This document shows, in pieces, positions 1 to 6,355 of a stretch of DNA of 6,657 nt. Every line of letters begins with the position of its first letter. Position 1 is the stretch's first letter. Under the pieces are notes generated by a model that was given only the letters and a program-made list of their open reading frames with translations, was not told the DNA's origin and ran no database searches. The stretch spans positions 1-6,657 of the forward strand of contig JAKAMV010000589.1 in assembly GCA_021812735.1 (NCBI GenBank). Direction: 5' to 3'. The position numbers and the translations under genes were made by a program. Source of the stretch: Chloroflexota bacterium. GTDB lineage: Bacteria > Chloroflexota > Limnocylindria > Limnocylindrales > CSP1-4.

Positions 1-902
1 AGGCGGTGTGGCCGGCGACCGAGGCGTTCAACCGGGCGCACCTGGCGTCGGACCACCCCCAGGACGCCGCTGCGGCCCCCTGGGAGGCGAGCGCCGCGGG
101 CCTCGAGGCCACGCAGGCCGACGCCGACGCCGCCGCGAAGCGCTTCTGGCAGCGCTCGTCGTGGTACCGGCGCGCGAGCGTCCACAACCAGGCGCACGGC
201 GGCCAGCCGCTGGTCGACGACCTGCCCACCCAGGGCGCGGTCCTGACGCAGGAGCGCCTCGACGCGGCCGCCGCGGGCGAGACGATGGCGCAGCGCCGCC
301 TCGAGGACGAGCGGTTCGCCGCCTTCGCCGAGGTGTCCACGGTGTTCCTGGACCTCCACGACGCCGTGTTCCGCGGCTACGAGGGCGACGAGGAGCTGCT
401 GGGCGCGCCCCGGGCCGACGACCCAGCGCCCGTGGACCTGCTCCGCCGCGAGATCGCGCGCCTGGAGCCGTCGCGGGTGTACTTCCCGATGGGCATCGGC
501 GGGCACGTCGACCACCAGCTGGCCCGCGACGCGGGCCTCGCGCTCCTGGCCGACCAGCCGTCGTGGACGATGCCGTTTCCCTCCTACGCGGGGCGCCTGG
601 TGTTCTACGAGGACTTCCCGTACGCCCACTGGGAGGACTTCGGCCGCCTCGACGACCTGCCGCGCAGCGCCTTCGCCGCCCTGCCCGCCGGCGTGTCGCT
701 CGACGGCGAGTTCAGCGACGTCTCCGATGTGCTGGAGCGCAAGATCCGCGGCATCGCCCTGTACGAGAGCCAGATGGACCGGCTGTTCGGCGGGGTGCCG
801 GCGATGGCCGACGCCGTGCGCACGTACGCCGCCCGCGTGGCCGAGATCGGGTCCGTCCCGAACGGCGCCGCCGAGCGCTACTGGGTCACGACGCGGGTCT
901 GA
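1..902 (+). CDS. PIG-L/LmbE-family deacetylase, 5'-truncated by window edge
   Basis: The C-terminal 299 residues of a probable zinc-dependent N-acetylglucosaminyl-type deacetylase are visible (first full codon at base 3). Family members remove the acetyl group from GlcNAc-containing substrates, as in GlcNAc-PI deacetylase, MshB and antibiotic-tailoring enzymes. Supporting motifs, numbered from the first visible codon, are the helix QRRLEDER (97-104), the GIGGHVDH block with the HxDH metal/catalytic histidines (about 165-171), YEDFPYA (202-208) and the KIRGIALYESQ helix (247-257). All match the usual PIG-L order. The N-terminal PHxDD metal motif is not visible, and the frame is open to the window edge, so the true start lies upstream; the GTG at base 6 has no usable ribosome site. 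About 95 residues precede the RxxED helix, suggesting an insertion there. It heads an operon-like run with two or three GT-C membrane proteins, 5 bases before the next gene. The substrate is unknown. Family assignment is firm; function is inferred. Confidence 0.88.
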   Translation, partial: AVWPATEAFNRAHLASDHPQDAAAAPWEASAAGLEATQADADAAAKRFWQRSSWYRRASVHNQAHGGQPLVDDLPTQGAVLTQERLDAAAAGETMAQRRLEDERFAAFAEVSTVFLDLHDAVFRGYEGDEELLGAPRADDPAPVDLLRREIARLEPSRVYFPMGIGGHVDHQLARDAGLALLADQPSWTMPFPSYAGRLVFYEDFPYAHWEDFGRLDDLPRSAFAALPAGVSLDGEFSDVSDVLERKIRGIALYESQMDRLFGGVPAMADAVRTYAARVAEIGSVPNGAAERYWVTTRV

Positions 903-907
903 GCACC

Positions 908-2218
908 GTGGCCGCGCGAGGGTGGTCGGCGTCCGTCGTCGGCGCGCTCGGCCTCGCGCTCGCCGCCGGCATCGCCGTCCGCGTCGTCCTGCTGCCGCAG
1001 CCCGGGTTCGCGGGCGACCTCGACCAGTTCGCGCTCTGGGTCCACGGCATCGCCACGGGCGGCTGGGCCAGCGCGTACGACCAGAACCTCTCGTTCCCGG
1101 CCGTGATGGCGTGGGTCTGGGGGGCGCTGGCGCTGGTGCAGCCGGCGTTCGCCACCGTCGCCGACGCGTCGGACCCCGCCATCCGGGCGCTGATGAAGGT
1201 GCCGGCCAGCCTCGCGGACCTGGGGCTGGCGGCGGCGGCGGCGTGGTGGTTCCGCGACCGGCCGAGGCTGGCGGCGGCGGCGGCCGGGGCGGTGCTGCTG
1301 TGGCCGGCGACCTGGTACGTCTCGGCGTGGTGGGGCCAGTACGAGCCCGTCTACGTGCTGCCGGTGCTGCTGGCGGTGCTGGCGGCGCGATCCGGGCGGC
1401 CGGGCCTCGCCGCGGCCCTGCTGGCCGTGGGCCTGATGACCAAGCCCCAGGCGCTGCCGCTGGCGGTGCCGTTCGCGGCCTGGTTCCTGGCCACCGGGGG
1501 TTGGCGCGGGGCGGTGCGCGCGGCGGTGGCGGCGGCCACGGTCGCCGTGGCGGCGTGGCTGCCGTTCCTGGCGGCCGGCGGGCCCGTCAACTACCTGCGC
1601 AACCTGGGCGAGTACCAGGGCGCCATCTTCTCGGTGCTCTCGCTCAGGGCGTGGAACCCGTGGTGGCTGCTCCAGGAGGTGGGCGCCGGCGGCGGGTTCG
1701 TGCCGGACCAGAGCGCGATCCTGGGGCCGGTGACGTTCCGGCTGGTGGGGCTGGCCGCGGCGGTGCTGGCGGCCCTGGCAGTGTTCACCGGCGTCTACCG
1801 GCGGCCGAGCGTCCAGAACCTGGCCATGGGCCTGGCGGCGATCTCGCTGGGCGCGTTCGTCACCCTCACCACCATGCACGAGCGGTACGCGTACCCGGCG
1901 CTGGTGTTCCTCGTGCTGGGCTGGCCGCGGCGCGAGGTGGTGATGGCGTGGGCCGCGTTCGCGGTGGTGTTCGCGCTCAACCTCGTCTACGCGGTGCCGC
2001 CGCCAGGGGTCAGCCTGCCCGCGGGCGACCTCGTGAGCGTCGGGGGGGCAGTGGTGATCACAGCGGTGGCTGCGGCGGCGATCCGCTGGACGTGGCGCGG
2101 CGACGGCGGGCCGGACGACGAGGCGGCGGCGCGCGCGGCGGGGCCTCAGGCGGCGGGGCCGGACTCGGGCGAGAGCGAGGAGGATGACGAAGAGGGCGAG
2201 GACGAGGCGGCGGCATGA
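908..2218 (+). CDS. Gpi18-like GT-C membrane glycosyltransferase with acidic C-terminal tail
   Basis: This is a 436-residue polytopic membrane protein, probably a mannosyltransferase-type GT-C enzyme that transfers a sugar from a polyprenyl-phosphate donor on the outer face of the membrane. After one N-terminal membrane segment comes the loop motif GFAGDLDQF (33-41), whose acidic residues sit where GT-C enzymes have their catalytic aspartate. Next come WWGQYEP (141-147), TKPQ (178-181) and MHERY (323-327). The set GD..F, WGQ, TKPQ and HERY is characteristic of the bacterial Gpi18-related family (COG5542-like). About ten hydrophobic segments end near residue 397. Residues 398-436 form a soluble, strongly acidic tail containing SGESEEDDEEGEDE, which is not part of the enzyme core. 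The start is GTG at 908, 5 bases after the deacetylase stop, and no other in-frame ATG or GTG fits before the first membrane segment. No clear Shine-Dalgarno is seen, so translation is probably coupled to the upstream gene. The acceptor and sugar are unknown. Confidence 0.85.
   Translation: MAARGWSASVVGALGLALAAGIAVRVVLLPQPGFAGDLDQFALWVHGIATGGWASAYDQNLSFPAVMAWVWGALALVQPAFATVADASDPAIRALMKVPASLADLGLAAAAAWWFRDRPRLAAAAAGAVLLWPATWYVSAWWGQYEPVYVLPVLLAVLAARSGRPGLAAALLAVGLMTKPQALPLAVPFAAWFLATGGWRGAVRAAVAAATVAVAAWLPFLAAGGPVNYLRNLGEYQGAIFSVLSLRAWNPWWLLQEVGAGGGFVPDQSAILGPVTFRLVGLAAAVLAALAVFTGVYRRPSVQNLAMGLAAISLGAFVTLTTMHERYAYPALVFLVLGWPRREVVMAWAAFAVVFALNLVYAVPPPGVSLPAGDLVSVGGAVVITAVAAAAIRWTWRGDGGPDDEAAARAAGPQAAGPDSGESEEDDEEGEDEAAA
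2204..2207 (+). promoter_or_regulatory. Ribosome binding site for the gene at 2215
   Basis: GAGG lies 7 bases before the ATG at 2215. It sits inside the Glu/Asp codons at the end of the preceding gene, so the acidic tail of one protein doubles as the ribosome site of the next. Together with the ATGA stop-start overlap (2215-2218) it supports the chosen start. Confidence 0.6.
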
Positions 2219-3633
2219 CGGCCGATGGAGGCAATGCGCTGCCGACCAATCCGCCGCTCCCCGGCGGCTGGGACAGGCTTGAGCGGCGCCTGACCGGGCG
2301 CGTGTTCGCATTCACAGCGGTCATCGCGGGTCTGCTGCTGCTGGCGCTCGGCGCGGGGATGACGTTCTTCAGCGACGAGTGGGCGTTCATCGAGACGAGG
2401 TCCCTTGCGAACCCGCTCGACTGGTTCCGGGCCCACAACGAGCACTGGTCCACCCTCCCGATCATCGTGTACCGGCTCATGGTGGAGACGATCGGCATCG
2501 GCTCCTACGTGCCGTACCAAGCGGCCCTGGTGGCGATCCACCTGTGCGTGGCGTCGCTCGTGTTCGTGCTCGTCAGGCGCCGGAGCGGCCCGGGGCCGGG
2601 CTTCCTGGCCGGCCTGTTGGTCCTGCTGTTCGGCGCCGGGTTCGAGAACATCTACTGGGGGTTCCAAACCGGGTTCGATGGCTCCATGGCGCTCGGGCTG
2701 GCCGCCATCGCCGTCTCCGACGGCGCGCCCTCGAACCAGCGGGCCGCGGGGGTGGCGCTGCTGCTCCTGCTCTCACTCATGTCCTCGGGCACCGGGCTCA
2801 TCGTGAGCGTCGCCGTCGGCGTCGCCTGGCTGCTCGACCCACACTGGCGCCGCCACGTCCTCTGGCTGGGGCTCCCCGCCGCGGCGTACGCCGGCTGGTA
2901 CGTCACCGTCGGCCGATCAGGCGTCAACACGATCCGCAACCCGTTCACGATCGCCGCGTTGGCGGACGTCCCGAGGTTCCTGCTCGGGGGGTTCGGCGAA
3001 GCGGGCGCCTCCCTCACCGGTCTTTCCTCAGCCGGCGGACTGGTGCTGATCGCCCTCGCCCTCGTGGGTATCGGCGTGCGGCTCCGGCAACATCACCTCC
3101 CGGGCCTGGCCATCGGCTTGCTGGCGGCCATCGCCGTCCAGTACGCGCTGATCGGCCTCGTCCGCGGCAACCTGTTCGCGGGCCAGGTGGACTACACGCG
3201 GTACACGTACGTGTCGGGGATCCTGCTGCTGGTCGCAGTCTCCACCCTTGTCGGGCGTCCGAGGCTGGCGATGTCGCCACGCGTCCGGCCGCTTGCCGTG
3301 GCGGGAGCTGCCAGCGTCGTGCTGCTGGCGTTCGTGTTCAACATCGCCCTCCTGATCGGCGGGCGCGCCCTGTTCCTCGACCGGGCCGACATGACGCGGG
3401 CCCTCGTGGTCGCCGGACTGCGTCGGCCACTCCCCGCGGAAACGGACCCGAATCGGACGCTGGTGCTGGTGCCATCGCCCGCCTCGCTGGAGCGGATCGT
3501 GGCCGCGTACGGCGACCCGCGCACGGACTCGCTTGTGCCGTGGGCGGTGCGCCCAGTCCCGCCTGCCGTCCAGGCGGAGGCGGACCGACGTGTCAGGTAC
3601 GGGGCGTCGGTGCCGCAGCCGGAGGGGGATTAG
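2215..3633 (+). CDS. Multi-pass GT-C-like membrane protein with HNEHWST motif
   Basis: This is a 472-residue integral membrane protein of the PMT/GT39-like architecture, probably a glycosyltransferase acting outside the membrane. After a cytoplasmic stretch of about 30 residues and a first membrane segment comes FFSDEWAF (51-58), whose D54/E55 are in the first outer loop where GT-C enzymes place the catalytic acid. HNEHWSTLP (74-82) and GFENIYWGFQTGFDGS (142-157) follow. These motifs recur in uncharacterised high-GC bacterial membrane proteins, as I recall the family; no member with a known reaction is recognised. About ten hydrophobic segments extend to near residue 385. The last 85 or so residues are soluble, proline- and charge-rich, and probably extracytoplasmic. 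The ATG at 2215 overlaps the upstream stop as ATGA and has GAGG 7 bases before it. The next gene starts 1 base after the TAG stop. The protein could instead be a flippase or scaffold-type protein, since catalysis is not shown. Confidence 0.8.
   Translation: MTADGGNALPTNPPLPGGWDRLERRLTGRVFAFTAVIAGLLLLALGAGMTFFSDEWAFIETRSLANPLDWFRAHNEHWSTLPIIVYRLMVETIGIGSYVPYQAALVAIHLCVASLVFVLVRRRSGPGPGFLAGLLVLLFGAGFENIYWGFQTGFDGSMALGLAAIAVSDGAPSNQRAAGVALLLLLSLMSSGTGLIVSVAVGVAWLLDPHWRRHVLWLGLPAAAYAGWYVTVGRSGVNTIRNPFTIAALADVPRFLLGGFGEAGASLTGLSSAGGLVLIALALVGIGVRLRQHHLPGLAIGLLAAIAVQYALIGLVRGNLFAGQVDYTRYTYVSGILLLVAVSTLVGRPRLAMSPRVRPLAVAGAASVVLLAFVFNIALLIGGRALFLDRADMTRALVVAGLRRPLPAETDPNRTLVLVPSPASLERIVAAYGDPRTDSLVPWAVRPVPPAVQAEADRRVRYGASVPQPEGD
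3621..3628 (+). promoter_or_regulatory. Strong ribosome binding site deciding the GTG start at 3635
   Basis: GGAGGGGG ends 6 bases before GTG 3635, across the TAG stop of the preceding gene. It is the best Shine-Dalgarno on the plus strand. It argues for 3635 as the start over any codon farther upstream in the same open frame, which reaches back to 3533 inside the previous gene. Confidence 0.75.
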
Positions 3634-3634
3634 C

Positions 3635-4444
3635 GTGCGGCGTCGGAACGGGTTGAGGCTTCCCGCGGATTGGCGCCCGACGCTTGCGACACCGGCAACC
3701 CAACGGCTCACGCTGTTCGCCGCCGTGGTGATCGGTGCACTGGCCATAGTCGAGACGGTGTGGATCGCGCTCGTCTACATCCCGTCTTCGAGCCAGTATT
3801 ACCAGATCGGCATGGACTACCGGTTCTTCCGCGACATCGGCGCCCGGTGGTTAGCCGACGGGTCGTTCTACCTCCCTAGACAACTGGCAGGCCCGTACAC
3901 GGCTACCACAATGGTCGACGTCCTCTATCCGCCCGTGGCCCTCTTCCTGTTCATCCCTGCGACGCTTCTGCCAGCGGCTCTCTGGTGGTTTCTCCCTGCG
4001 GCGATCCTGACCTATGCCGTGGCGAGTTGGCGGCCAGCGCCATGGGCATGGCTCGCGATCGCAATCGTCTGTCTCGACCCGAGCGTCGGCATGGCGTGGT
4101 TGCTCGGCAGCAGCTCGATCTGGATGGCGGCCATCACGGCCGCCACGCTTCGCTGGCGCTGGCCGGCCGTCTTCCTCGCCATCAAGCCCTTCCTGTTGCC
4201 GCTCGGCCTGCCGGTGGCGCAACAACGATTGGTGTGGGCGGCAGGATCGGCAGTCGGGATCGTCAGCCTAGCCATGCTCCCGCTCTGGGCTGACTACGTG
4301 ACAGCGATGCGGAACGCGTCGATTGACCCGCTGTGGGCTGCCCGCGACATTCCGGTGGTGCTCCTGCCCGTGATCGCGCGGCTGGGAGCTGTGACAGCTT
4401 CTCGTTGCTCAGCCGACCAGGAGCCAATCCCACGGCTCGGATGA
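3635..4444 (+). CDS. Short GT87-like (DUF2029-type) membrane glycosyltransferase
   Basis: This is a 269-residue polytopic membrane protein related to the GT87 family (PimE/AftC-type enzymes using polyprenyl-phosphate sugars). A first membrane segment (27-48) precedes MDYRFF (60-65), whose D61 is in the catalytic-acid position. QLAGPY (83-88), DVLYPP (95-100), the run LPAALWWFLP (112-121) and IKPFLLP (183-189) follow, in the order usual for the family. It is shorter than typical GT87 proteins of about 400 residues and has no WDHH motif, which the convergent paralogue at 5609-4263 does have. It may be a short subfamily or a 3'-truncated copy. The recognisable part seems to end at VVLLPVIARLGA (near 4390), followed by an unfamiliar tail of about 18 residues. 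GTG 3635 is chosen for its strong ribosome site, 1 base after the previous stop. Base composition is lower in GC than the genes upstream. The last 182 bases run antisense to the end of the opposing gene. Confidence 0.75.
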   Translation: MRRRNGLRLPADWRPTLATPATQRLTLFAAVVIGALAIVETVWIALVYIPSSSQYYQIGMDYRFFRDIGARWLADGSFYLPRQLAGPYTATTMVDVLYPPVALFLFIPATLLPAALWWFLPAAILTYAVASWRPAPWAWLAIAIVCLDPSVGMAWLLGSSSIWMAAITAATLRWRWPAVFLAIKPFLLPLGLPVAQQRLVWAAGSAVGIVSLAMLPLWADYVTAMRNASIDPLWAARDIPVVLLPVIARLGAVTASRCSADQEPIPRLG

Positions 4445-5609
4445 CATGATCCTGCGCGGGATTCGGCTTGGCTCCGGTCTCTTGGCGGCCATGTCCTGCG
4501 ACTGAGTCCGCGCGCCAGTGGATTCGGATTGCGATAACTGCGGCAGCGCACAGGGCGATGTCGACAAGGACGACGAGAGGTGGGCCCGAAGTCACAGAGG
4601 TCCAGAGCACCCCTTGGACAGCGATGCACCCGGCGAGGGCAACCTTCTCGTGACGGGTTGCGTCGCGCCAGGCGGCTGCAATCACGACGGCCAAGACCGC
4701 GACGTGGTGGTCCCACAGGGTGGCAGGGAGCACCAGCGAAGCTGCCACGCCTAAGGCGATGGCAGCCCGCTGGTGCCTGCGAGCAACAGCGAACGCTAGG
4801 AAGATGAGCGCCATAATCAGGCAGCCGAGCCTCACGAGCGTGCCAAGTGCGGTGAGTCCGAAGGGCTCCAGCACAGCCCCGAAAGCCAGATTGCTTGGCG
4901 CAGTGCCTGGTGCCATTTCGGAGAGATTCGGCAGAATCCTGATCCAATCAAGCCAGGCCCGCGGCAAGGCGATCAAGCTGATGCCACATGCCAAGGCTGC
5001 ACTCAGGACGCCTACTCGACGAGCATGGCTGGAAGAAGCTAGAACGGCAATGCCGACTGGGACGGTGATTCCCTTGGCGATGGCGACAGTCGCACCAATG
5101 GCCGATGCGGCGTTCGGCGCAACAAGGAACATCAGCCCCACGCCCACGGCTATCCAGCCGGAGATGTTCCCGATGTAGGTGGCCACGCTCAGGGGCAGGA
5201 AGGCGACCCACAGTACGGCCCAACTGATCCACTGCAGTGAGCCCCGCACTGCCGCGCATCGGCCGAGGGCGATCAGGACAATGGCAAGTCCGACGCCTTG
5301 CGCCAGGCACCACGCCACCGTCACCCATGCGCCCGAAGGCGCGAACAAGAAGAGCTGAGCGAGAGGCGGCGGGTAGAGGTACCCGACAGGAACGTTATCA
5401 ATTGTGTTCGCGATGGGGCCGGCCATGAGTTCCGCCGAGTACGGCGTCCCTGTCGTTCGGATGCGGGCAGCTGCCTCGACATACGCGCCCATGTCGAGGC
5501 CGAAGTTGCGCGGAAGGGACAAGTGGCTGGTCCACCACGCGGCCACTGTCCAGATGGTGATCAGGACGACGAATTCAAGGCCGCCGACAATCCAGACCCG
5601 AGGCCTCAT
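4263..5609 (-). CDS. GT87-like membrane glycosyltransferase with WDHH motif
   Basis: This is a 448-residue polytopic membrane protein of GT87/DUF2029 type, probably transferring mannose, arabinofuranose or a similar sugar from a polyprenyl-phosphate donor. After the first membrane segment (8-27) comes FGLDMGAY (36-43) with the candidate catalytic D39. MAGP (62-65), YLYPPPLAQLFLF (77-89), YIGNISGW (145-152), AKGITVP (178-184) and LWDHHVAVL (298-306) follow. The WDHH element near the last third is typical of the family. In AKG a glycine replaces the proline of the more usual KP. Membrane segments end near residue 364. Residues 365-448 are polar and unlike the family, and 389-448 lie antisense to the end of the plus-strand GT87 gene, so this part may be readthrough tail rather than selected protein. 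The ATG overlaps the methyltransferase stop as ATGA. No good Shine-Dalgarno is visible, so coupled translation is likely. The acceptor is unknown. Confidence 0.82.
   Translation of the reverse strand: MRPRVWIVGGLEFVVLITIWTVAAWWTSHLSLPRNFGLDMGAYVEAAARIRTTGTPYSAELMAGPIANTIDNVPVGYLYPPPLAQLFLFAPSGAWVTVAWCLAQGVGLAIVLIALGRCAAVRGSLQWISWAVLWVAFLPLSVATYIGNISGWIAVGVGLMFLVAPNAASAIGATVAIAKGITVPVGIAVLASSSHARRVGVLSAALACGISLIALPRAWLDWIRILPNLSEMAPGTAPSNLAFGAVLEPFGLTALGTLVRLGCLIMALIFLAFAVARRHQRAAIALGVAASLVLPATLWDHHVAVLAVVIAAAWRDATRHEKVALAGCIAVQGVLWTSVTSGPPLVVLVDIALCAAAVIAIRIHWRADSVAGHGRQETGAKPNPAQDHVIRAVGLAPGRLSNEKLSQLPAARSRAGAPPECRGQPTAGQSTRSASLSRSQPRAGAWLG
4420..4475. terminator. Imperfect inverted repeat at convergent gene ends, possible bidirectional terminator
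   Basis: GGAGCCAA (4420-4427) pairs perfectly with TTGGCTCC (4468-4475). Nested, overlapping alternative arms AATCCC (4426-4431) and GGGATT (4458-4463) could extend or compete with the stem. The structure spans the stop of the plus-strand gene at 4442-4444 and lies about where the recognisable part of the opposing gene ends. No T-run follows on either strand and the loop is long (about 40 bases), so intrinsic termination is only a suggestion from position. Confidence 0.3.
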
Positions 5610-6355
5610 GCCGGAGCCGATACGTCAGGTCTCCGCAGTACCACCAAGTAAGAGAGGCCCAGTGGGGGGGGGATGCGGCCAGCGAGATGGCGCTCGAGCG
5701 AGAAGAGGTATGCCAGCACTGCGTTCACGAGCGTCGTTGGCATCTGTTCCTGATCTCCAACCGAGAGGCCAGTGACATTCTCGATGAGTCGATAGACCAG
5801 CGCGACAGGCGCAAGAATCGTGTTGAACGCCTCGAACCGCAACTTCTCGGCTGCGACGGACCCCACGAGCGATTCGATATCGGACCTCGTGTATCGCCGT
5901 CGATGGTGCAGTCGCATATCATGCTTCCCCCAGAGGAACTGATGCGCAGGCACCGTCAGGAGAACGAAGCCCCCTGGCCGCGCAAGCTCGACCAGTGTGG
6001 ACAGGGCAGATCGGTCGTCGTCGACATGCTCCAATACGTCGAGCGCCGCGACCAGGTGGAACGCACCCGGCGGGTACGGGACTTGGTCAGGGAGGCGGCC
6101 GTACTGGATCGTGACGTCGCGATGCTTTTGCCGCGCCAAGCGGATGGCCAGGTCGTCAGGCTCGAACGCAACCAAGCGGCCATGTCCACTTAGCACGTAG
6201 AGGTTGCCGCCCGTTCCGCACCCAGCCTCGACCATGCTGCAATCGGATGCGAGGCGAAGGCTCCTCAGCACCGCGTCGAGGTACGCTCGCCTCCCCACGA
6301 ACCACCAGTGCTTGTGCTCGTGTGCGGCCATCCGGAGGTAGGCGTCGCGGTCCAT
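5606..6355 (-). CDS. Class I SAM-dependent methyltransferase
   Basis: This is a 249-residue cytoplasmic methyltransferase of the Rossmann-fold class I type (Methyltransf_11/23-like). The order of motifs is clear: HKHWWFVGRR (14-23), typical of members in polysaccharide loci; motif I VEAGCGTGGN (42-51), which binds SAM; AFEPD (63-67), whose E65 would hold the ribose; DVLEHVDDD (106-114); RPGGFVLLTVPA (126-137); and HHRRRYT (150-156). The likely target is a sugar, lipid or glycan end, inferred only from the neighbours. The ATG at 6355 is chosen because it forms a TGATG junction with the upstream GT2 gene, has GGAG 6 bases before it, and starts just ahead of the conserved HWW motif. The open frame continues to 6430, but that part lies over the GT2 gene in another frame. 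A run of nine C on the coding strand (5672-5664) falls at residues 228-231. Its GC content is below that of the left flank. Confidence 0.87.
   Translation of the reverse strand: MDRDAYLRMAAHEHKHWWFVGRRAYLDAVLRSLRLASDCSMVEAGCGTGGNLYVLSGHGRLVAFEPDDLAIRLARQKHRDVTIQYGRLPDQVPYPPGAFHLVAALDVLEHVDDDRSALSTLVELARPGGFVLLTVPAHQFLWGKHDMRLHHRRRYTRSDIESLVGSVAAEKLRFEAFNTILAPVALVYRLIENVTGLSVGDQEQMPTTLVNAVLAYLFSLERHLAGRIPPPLGLSYLVVLRRPDVSAPA

Noticed and set aside
36..68. DHPQD in the deacetylase fragment as the N-terminal PHxDD metal motif
   Set aside because: The surrounding sequence lacks the hydrophobic strand before the motif and the glycine-rich helix after it, so the true motif should lie upstream of the window.
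8..907. Upstream extension of the Gpi18-like frame through the deacetylase gene
   Set aside because: It is an Arg/Pro/Gly-rich out-of-frame reading of the PIG-L gene; the first membrane segment follows directly after GTG 908.
1229..1285. GGC/GCG trinucleotide runs as a repeat element
   Set aside because: They encode alanine-rich membrane helices in very GC-rich DNA and show no unit structure beyond codon bias.
2178..2186. AGGAGG followed directly by ATG as an additional start
   Set aside because: There is no spacing between the ribosome-site-like sequence and the ATG, and the site lies within acidic codons of the upstream gene; 2215 has proper spacing and the ATGA overlap.
878..2311. Long minus-strand open frame of 477 codons opposite the Gpi18-like gene
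   Set aside because: Its translation is rich in Arg, His, Gln and Pro with no domain-like or membrane pattern, as expected for the shadow of a GC-rich gene; the plus-strand frame has clear GT-C motifs.
3533..3634. Start of the short GT87-like gene upstream of 3635
   Set aside because: This stretch is an Arg-rich out-of-frame reading of the previous gene; GTG 3635 has a strong ribosome site and sits just before the natural N-terminus.
2378..3656. 425-codon plus-strand frame inside the HNEHWST membrane protein gene
   Set aside because: It is an Arg/Pro/Ala-rich shadow in another frame, without hydrophobic segments.
4468..5651. Several plus-strand open frames of 60-150 codons opposite the minus-strand GT87 gene
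   Set aside because: None has a recognisable domain or good initiation site, and the opposite strand has a coherent membrane protein with family motifs.
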